Positions 58,663 to 64,000 of a stretch of 64,000 nt of DNA are shown piece after piece. Positions within the stretch are counted from its first letter, which is position 1. Each line of letters starts with the position of its first letter. The notes under the pieces are model-generated. The model ran no database searches. It was not told the DNA's origin and was given only the letters and a program-made list of their open reading frames with translations. This DNA is from Melitaea cinxia (lineage: Eukaryota > Arthropoda > Insecta > Lepidoptera > Nymphalidae). The position numbers and the translations under genes were made by a program. The stretch is from contig NC_059405.1 of the NCBI RefSeq assembly GCF_905220565.1, positions 868,001 through 932,000 on the forward strand, written 5' to 3'.

Positions 58663-60559
58663 CATTAACGACACGTACACGACTAATGGTTGCGTAGGCC
58701 ATAAAGAATTGTTGTGTACTCGGCGTTTGTATGTGTAATGTGCGTGCTTCTGTACATTTGATGATATAGGCTTTTGAGTGTAAAGGACTGCTTTACTGAT
58801 TAAAAAAATATGGATTCGACGACGTCCTATGCAATAATGATAAATTGTGTATTGATTTCTTATTCATAGGATATTTGTGTATTAATAATAATGTGAAATT
58901 CAGTTGTGACATTTTTGACAGATTTTTGAGATTATAATACTGGTTAGTATTTTTGACTAATACATTTTATCTGTGTAATGCTTAATTTAGGATGTAGAAA
59001 AAATATATATTGTATGTAACATGACATAGTCCTAACTGTAGACTTTAGTAGTGATTAGGAGCAAAATTGTAATATTAATATGATTTTATATATGTCTTTA
59101 TATTTTGATTTTTTATGAATTTTAAAATTTAGGATCTAAAATTAGTGAATTGAAAAAACTAATTCTGGATTTGGGAACATAGTTTTACGTAGTATTTTTA
59201 TATATAAATATTGTATTGATAATGTAGATTTTAACTATGGCTGGTTAAGGTCATACTGAAACAGACATAGCCTTGAACATTAGAACTATATAAGTCGATC
59301 ATGGGAACAAAAAGACAGTCGAACTTGCTCTGTCATACGAGATCGGGTCGGCTCGTATAAAATAGCGTCAAGTCGCACGAATCATCCCGATTTCATTCGA
59401 AGCAGTCCGATCTAACACGAACCATTTAAAACTATTCGTACGAGTTGATTCGTTCGTTCGTTCGAATATCCCTCTAATGTTTGATTAACTAAAATCTTGA
59501 CCTCTTGTAAGTACCCGTCTAAAGTCGCAAAGCGAATTGTAGATGCACGATCAGTATTAGTATTGAAAAGGGGCCTTCATTCATCAAAATTCTTCTAATA
59601 TTGTCAATTTATTATTTTATTATCTATGAAAGATCTATCCAAATGTATAAATGTATAATGATTAAAATTTTCAAGGCCCCTTTTACCTTTGTATTTATTT
59701 GAAATTCTATATATAAGTAGATATTGGTATTAAATGTAGAAAAATAAGTTTTGCAAATTCTTATGATGTCGGTACAGTCAACGATAAAATCGCTTCTGTA
59801 TTATATCATGATATCATATCGCTTATTAATATATTATAATTAAAATATAAAACCTCTTTTACTGTACATAGTCAAGATATATTAATATGGAACTAATTTT
59901 TTATCGCTTTGTCGTAAGCCTTTTTTTGATCTTAAGTCTATATATTGTTCCAATTGTTTTTAACAGTGTTGGTCAATAATATGCTACTTACATAATAAAA
60001 ACGAGTAAAAAAACCGCCAAATATATAATAGTTTAATAATTTTGATATAAGTAGGCCATGCTGATCACGATTGTCGCTGCTACCGATCTATATCAATGTA
60101 TATCATTCTTGTTCCATAGTCATTCTGGTTACTAAAATGTCATTAGTAATTAATGACGTATGACGTTCTGTAAAAAAATAATTTATATGTAATTGCACAA
60201 AATTTTAGTGTCCCGATATCGGCGAACCCATAAAACGATAAATCGTTATCGTTACCGTTATTAAACCATTGAAAGATTAAATTTTTTAATAAAAATAAGT
60301 GTACTAATGACAGTCGATGCAATGATCATTAGAAGTGTACTTTTATTATGATTTTAAATAAAAAAGATAGATTTTTTGGTTCTGAAATAATTTTATATTT
60401 TATTTGACACTAAATACCTTAATAAGGCGTTTATGTATATCTATAGAAATAAATAAAATTGGAGTGTCTGTTGTAATATTAAAATAACCACTTTTTACTA
60501 AATGCATCTGGATGTATACACGGTACACATGTGTCTCTCTGTCTATCAGTTCGTTCCGG

Positions 60560-60685
60560 CTAATCTCTAGATATCTGATGCAGTAAGGAGTAACTTAGGC
60601 TACTTTGGACTTTTTTAGGACTTTATTTACTTTATAACTTTTTTGTTAAATTCCACGCGGACGAAGTCGCACTTACAGCTAGTAG
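60560..60685 (-). mobile_element. CGCGTGGAATTT-type repeat end
   Basis: TTTTTTGTTAAATTCCACGC and GGACGAAGTCGCACTTACAG match one arm of the 39290 element. Confidence 0.5.
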
Positions 60686-60892
60686 TTATATTATTTAACA
60701 ATGTTTGAATAATCGTATGTTTATTAAAAATAAATTAATGTCATTTATCGAATAAATATTTTGTAGCAACAACATTTCCGCTTGTTACACGTTTGTTTGT
60801 TTTTAATTATATTATTTACTTGTGTACACACTGCGATATGTTAATGTACCGTTCCGTCAACTGAAAACTGGAATCTCTAATTATATGATTGA

Positions 60893-61075
60893 CTAGCTGT
60901 GGCCGTGACTTCGTCCGCGTGGAATAGTGACTTTACGTGTTCAAAGTGATTCTTTAAATTGGCATAACTTTTTTATTTATAAACCGCTTGACATGAAACA
61001 AACACTTAATGTTAAGCTAAACTTACAGCAACATACGAAAACCACATCTAAATAGTATAAGCCCTTCCTGAGATT
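60893..61075 (+). mobile_element. CGCGTGGAAT-type repeat end
   Basis: ACTAGCTGTGGCCGTGACTT and CGTCCGCGTGGAATAGTGAC match the start of the same repeat class. Confidence 0.5.
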
Positions 61076-61097
61076 AGCGTGCACAAACTCACAGACA

Positions 61098-61442
61098 TCA
61101 TTACAGCCTATACAGTCCACTGCTGGACATAGGCCTCCATAAATTTACGCCAAAAATAACATGAACTCATGTGTTTTGCCCATAGTCACCACGCTGGGCA
61201 GGCGGGTTGGTGACCGCAGGGCTGGCTTTGTTGCACCGAAGACGCTGCTTCCCGTTTTCGGTCTGTGTATTTCAAAGCCAGCAGTTGGATGGTTATCCCG
61301 CCACCGGTCGGCTTTTTAAGTTCCAAGGTGGTAGCGGAACTGTGTTACCCCTTAGTCGCCTCTTACGACACCCACGGGAAGAGAGGGGGTGGCTATATTC
61401 TTTAATACCGTAGCCACACAGTACTCACCACAACAGAAACAA
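61098..61442 (-). mobile_element. SINE family B, full-length copy with 16-bp target duplication
   Basis: Minus orientation. CACAAACTCACAGACA flanks it at 61082-61097 and 61443-61458. The duplication fixes both element ends and shows a head that extends beyond CTGTGTGGCTACGG to a T/G-rich start. The 68-codon ORF inside is a repeat shadow. Confidence 0.88.
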
Positions 61443-62751
61443 CACAAACTCACAGACAAACAGACAAAAATTCTGAAAATCATTGTTTTGGGTGATATTG
61501 AATGTATAGACATCGACCAGTTACATTTTTATTATATGTCGTGATGTGATTCTATCATAGTGGTATGCGAATGGAACTAACAGTTCTTTTTAAAGCCCTA
61601 ATTGGAGAGTACATTTAAAACGTATTGGGTCTCAGTCTGGGTTAGTCATCGTGAGGGTATCTAAGTATTAGAAAGTCGTAACCTAAGCATTAGTCACGTA
61701 AGCCCTCAGCCTGTTTGTTACAACAAACTTGTGACTGACCTAACTTGTTAGGTCACTTTATCTATAAGCTTATAGTTAAGTGCCGTCAAAGCTTCGATTC
61801 TTCCTTATTTGAGAGTTTAAATTTTTGCCAATAGTGAGATATTTAGAGGATACTTCGGTTAAATCCAAACAAAACTCCTTTATATGCTAAAATTTAAATG
61901 AACGTAGAATAAAAAGTAGTCAAAATCTGCCAATATTTTTTTCAATGTACCGTAGGCTTTTTTGCTATACATTAGGTAAACCATTTGTCGCTTATTAAAG
62001 AAAGTTTTAGGCTGTAAATATTATGCTATAACACTTGAGAACATATCAACAGAAAAGCCTTAATAAAAATGAACGAGCATCTACTTACAAGTAGAAATAT
62101 ACTTCGAAATTAAATACAAAATAAATAAAATGGTGAAGTTCGTAAAAACTCGAACCTTTTTAACAAGTTACAAGTAGAGTGGAACGTGGGCGGTTTCGTA
62201 GGAAAAATCAACAAGCATCAACATAATTAATTCACTGACATTGTCATAAATTATATTAAGCGTCTCATGTTTGTTTACAATACATCAAAAAGCTGATCGG
62301 AGCTCGGGACGAAGGTAACCAAGCAACCGTATTCATTTAACACGTGAGCAATTAGTAAATACATAAATTATTTTCGTACTGAACAGTTATATCACTACAA
62401 GATGTGCATTTTGGAGACTTATTTAAATTCGGAACTTCGGTTTATTTTTATTATCATGGTGGTATTTTTAACACATACCGCCAATACATATTTTAAATTT
62501 CTACCCACATATTTCAAAGGAGTTATATATTAAGTTTTTTGAAAGACATTCTTACGGACAAATGGCATTTTGGTAATAATTTGCTATTGGTACTTTCTGA
62601 TTTGAAAACCCTAAAAAGCCCATTAAATATTAGCTACGCGACTTTCGATAAATTAAATTTGTTACTTTAGTGTTTCTTCATCTTTTCGATCAACTTTTCG
62701 TCTCCTTATTAACTTCTAAATATTTAAGCTATTAAAGTGATAACAGTTTAA

Positions 62752-62893
62752 TCTATACTAATATTATAAAGCTGAAAAGTTTGTTTATTTGTTTATTTAA
62801 GCGCTTCAATCACAAGAACTACTGGTTCGCAAATCTATAGGCAATATTTTACCTTAAATAAACACGTGTAAAACCGCGGCGTACAGCTATTAA
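62752..62893 (-). mobile_element. Interspersed retroelement fragment
   Basis: TCTATACTAATATTATAAAG and AAACCGCGGCGTACAGCTAT are typical boundaries of these repeats. Confidence 0.45.
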
Positions 62894-63515
62894 AAGTAAT
62901 ATATAAGGTAGTACGCCATGTTTGAAACATAACAACATTGTACCCATAAAACAAGAACGTCACGGTAAATCCATTAAATTAACCCGTACCGTTCCATGTA
63001 GCTGCCATAAATACCCGGTTGCACCTTGAAATAAATCTTATATCATCTTTATATCATTTAAGCCTATAAATAATGTAATGTTTTGACGTTTAATGGTTTC
63101 AGAGTAAACGCTCTCTAGATTTTCCCACGGCTTCGCTTACACAAAAATAATAGAAACATTTTGTGTGTCTGTAATGTTGTCGTAATGCACTGGTCCCTTT
63201 TGCAACATCGATGCTACGTCTTTATTGGCCGTAGCGTAACGATATATAGCCTAAAATCTACCTCGATAGAGGGGATATTAACTGATTAAATATTTTTCGT
63301 AATAGTAAAGCGTGTAATAGTAAGTTTAATGACTACGAAGTGATCGTTTCAGAGCTAACATGGTTCGTTGGACGTCATTTTTTTAATTCCAAGCAGACCT
63401 TTTCAATATATATAACATAATGGATTTTAAATAAAGGATAATATACAATGAAAGCCTTTAGAAATAGATATAACCTTATCATAACATTTATTTATTTATT
63501 TTATAATTTTCATCT

Positions 63516-63710
63516 AGTGGTCTAACATGTTGCAACTTCAGCAGTTGCGGGTTAGATTAATGCTAGGAGCGAATATTTGTATTTGTTTCTGGTGGGCATT
63601 TTTAGTATATTTTAATAGCAGATTTGTGATAGAAAGTGAAGCGGCCATTGTTGTTATAATAAACTCTTGGCAGTGATCGTTACTCTTGGTAGGAAATTGC
63701 CACACCTACC
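63516..63710 (+). mobile_element. SINE family C, diverged copy
   Basis: GCAGTTGCGGGTTAGATTAA (B-box remnant), AATATTTGTATTTGTTTCTG and GCAGTGATCGTTACTCTTGG appear in family order; the tail is missing. Confidence 0.55.
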
Positions 63711-64000
63711 CATAATAGAAATCAGAAAGAATTAAGCTCTAAATCCGAAATTAAAGGCAGCGAAAATTCGAATTTCAGAATATACATCAAATGTAAGTTT
63801 TATTTTAAGCCCATCGAAAGAAATTTAATACTAACACATATTTTATTTACAGAGTGGTGGGGCACAAAGAAAAGGACTATTGAATAAAAACATTTTACCG
63901 GAAACTTTACCTACGTGAATTTCGGGCATTTCTTAATTAATCCGAATCCGTATTCGAGTCCTTGAAAAAGTTTTTTTTTTCAGAAATGAAAAGAATTCCC

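Larger units (their letters stand above)
55421..63840. other. AT-rich intergenic DNA with scattered repeats
   Basis: Outside the listed SINEs and repeat F, I see only short ORFs with low-complexity or Phe/Ile/Asn-rich translations and no domain. No gene is supported. Confidence 0.45.

Noticed and set aside
62402..62533. 43-codon ORF with a hydrophobic N-terminal segment resembling a signal peptide
   Set aside because: Too short, AT-rich, no conserved motif and no splice context; chance is likely.

Overview
The window looks like AT-rich nuclear DNA of a moth or butterfly (Lepidoptera). The reasons are spliced eukaryotic exons, short scattered coding islands in a very repeat-rich background, and several interspersed repeats of types I associate with Lepidoptera: tRNA-derived SINEs ending in a 'GGCCTATGTCCAGCAGTGG' block plus (GAT)n, a poly-A SINE ending 'CATCAGGTGAGCCGTACGC', and 'AGCTGACCCGGC / CGCGTGGAA' retroelement ends. 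No bacterial-type operon, genuine tRNA, rRNA or CRISPR is visible.

One host gene can be reconstructed with confidence. It lies on the + strand in seven coding exons from 29256 to 52819, in phase across six GT-AG introns, and encodes 532 residues. Exon 1 (276 codons) encodes a basic, Ser/Pro/Arg-rich and probably disordered tail built from about a dozen degenerate copies of R-S-P-R-x-S-[LIV]-x-P-[DE]. Exons 4 to 7 encode a four-helix membrane domain with the D-C-P-x-x-P-x-I-P-x-Y and W-C-H-K-T-L-Y signatures that I recognise from TMEM272-like proteins. The TAG stop in exon 7 is followed in frame, without a break, by 86 more codons ending at TGA 53078-53080. The stop context is UAG-CAA, so stop-codon readthrough is a real candidate and is the most interesting observation here.

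The rest is mostly transposable elements. 1-12000 holds SINEs, retroelement ends and one 5'-truncated LINE (10517-11736, minus strand) inserted inside a SINE with a similar 3' tail. 12000-29000 holds more SINEs, a repeat family ending in AACCGACTTC, a 1268-bp terminal-inverted-repeat element inside a (TA)n tract, and a perfect 112-bp palindrome. The gene's introns (3.5, 7.7 and 9.5 kb for the largest three) have been expanded by SINEs, a foldback element with 179-bp inverted repeats, and a 117-bp tandem repeat carrying YY1/Pho-like sites. 53081-64000 has no gene I can support; it may start with the 3' UTR and then holds scattered repeats.
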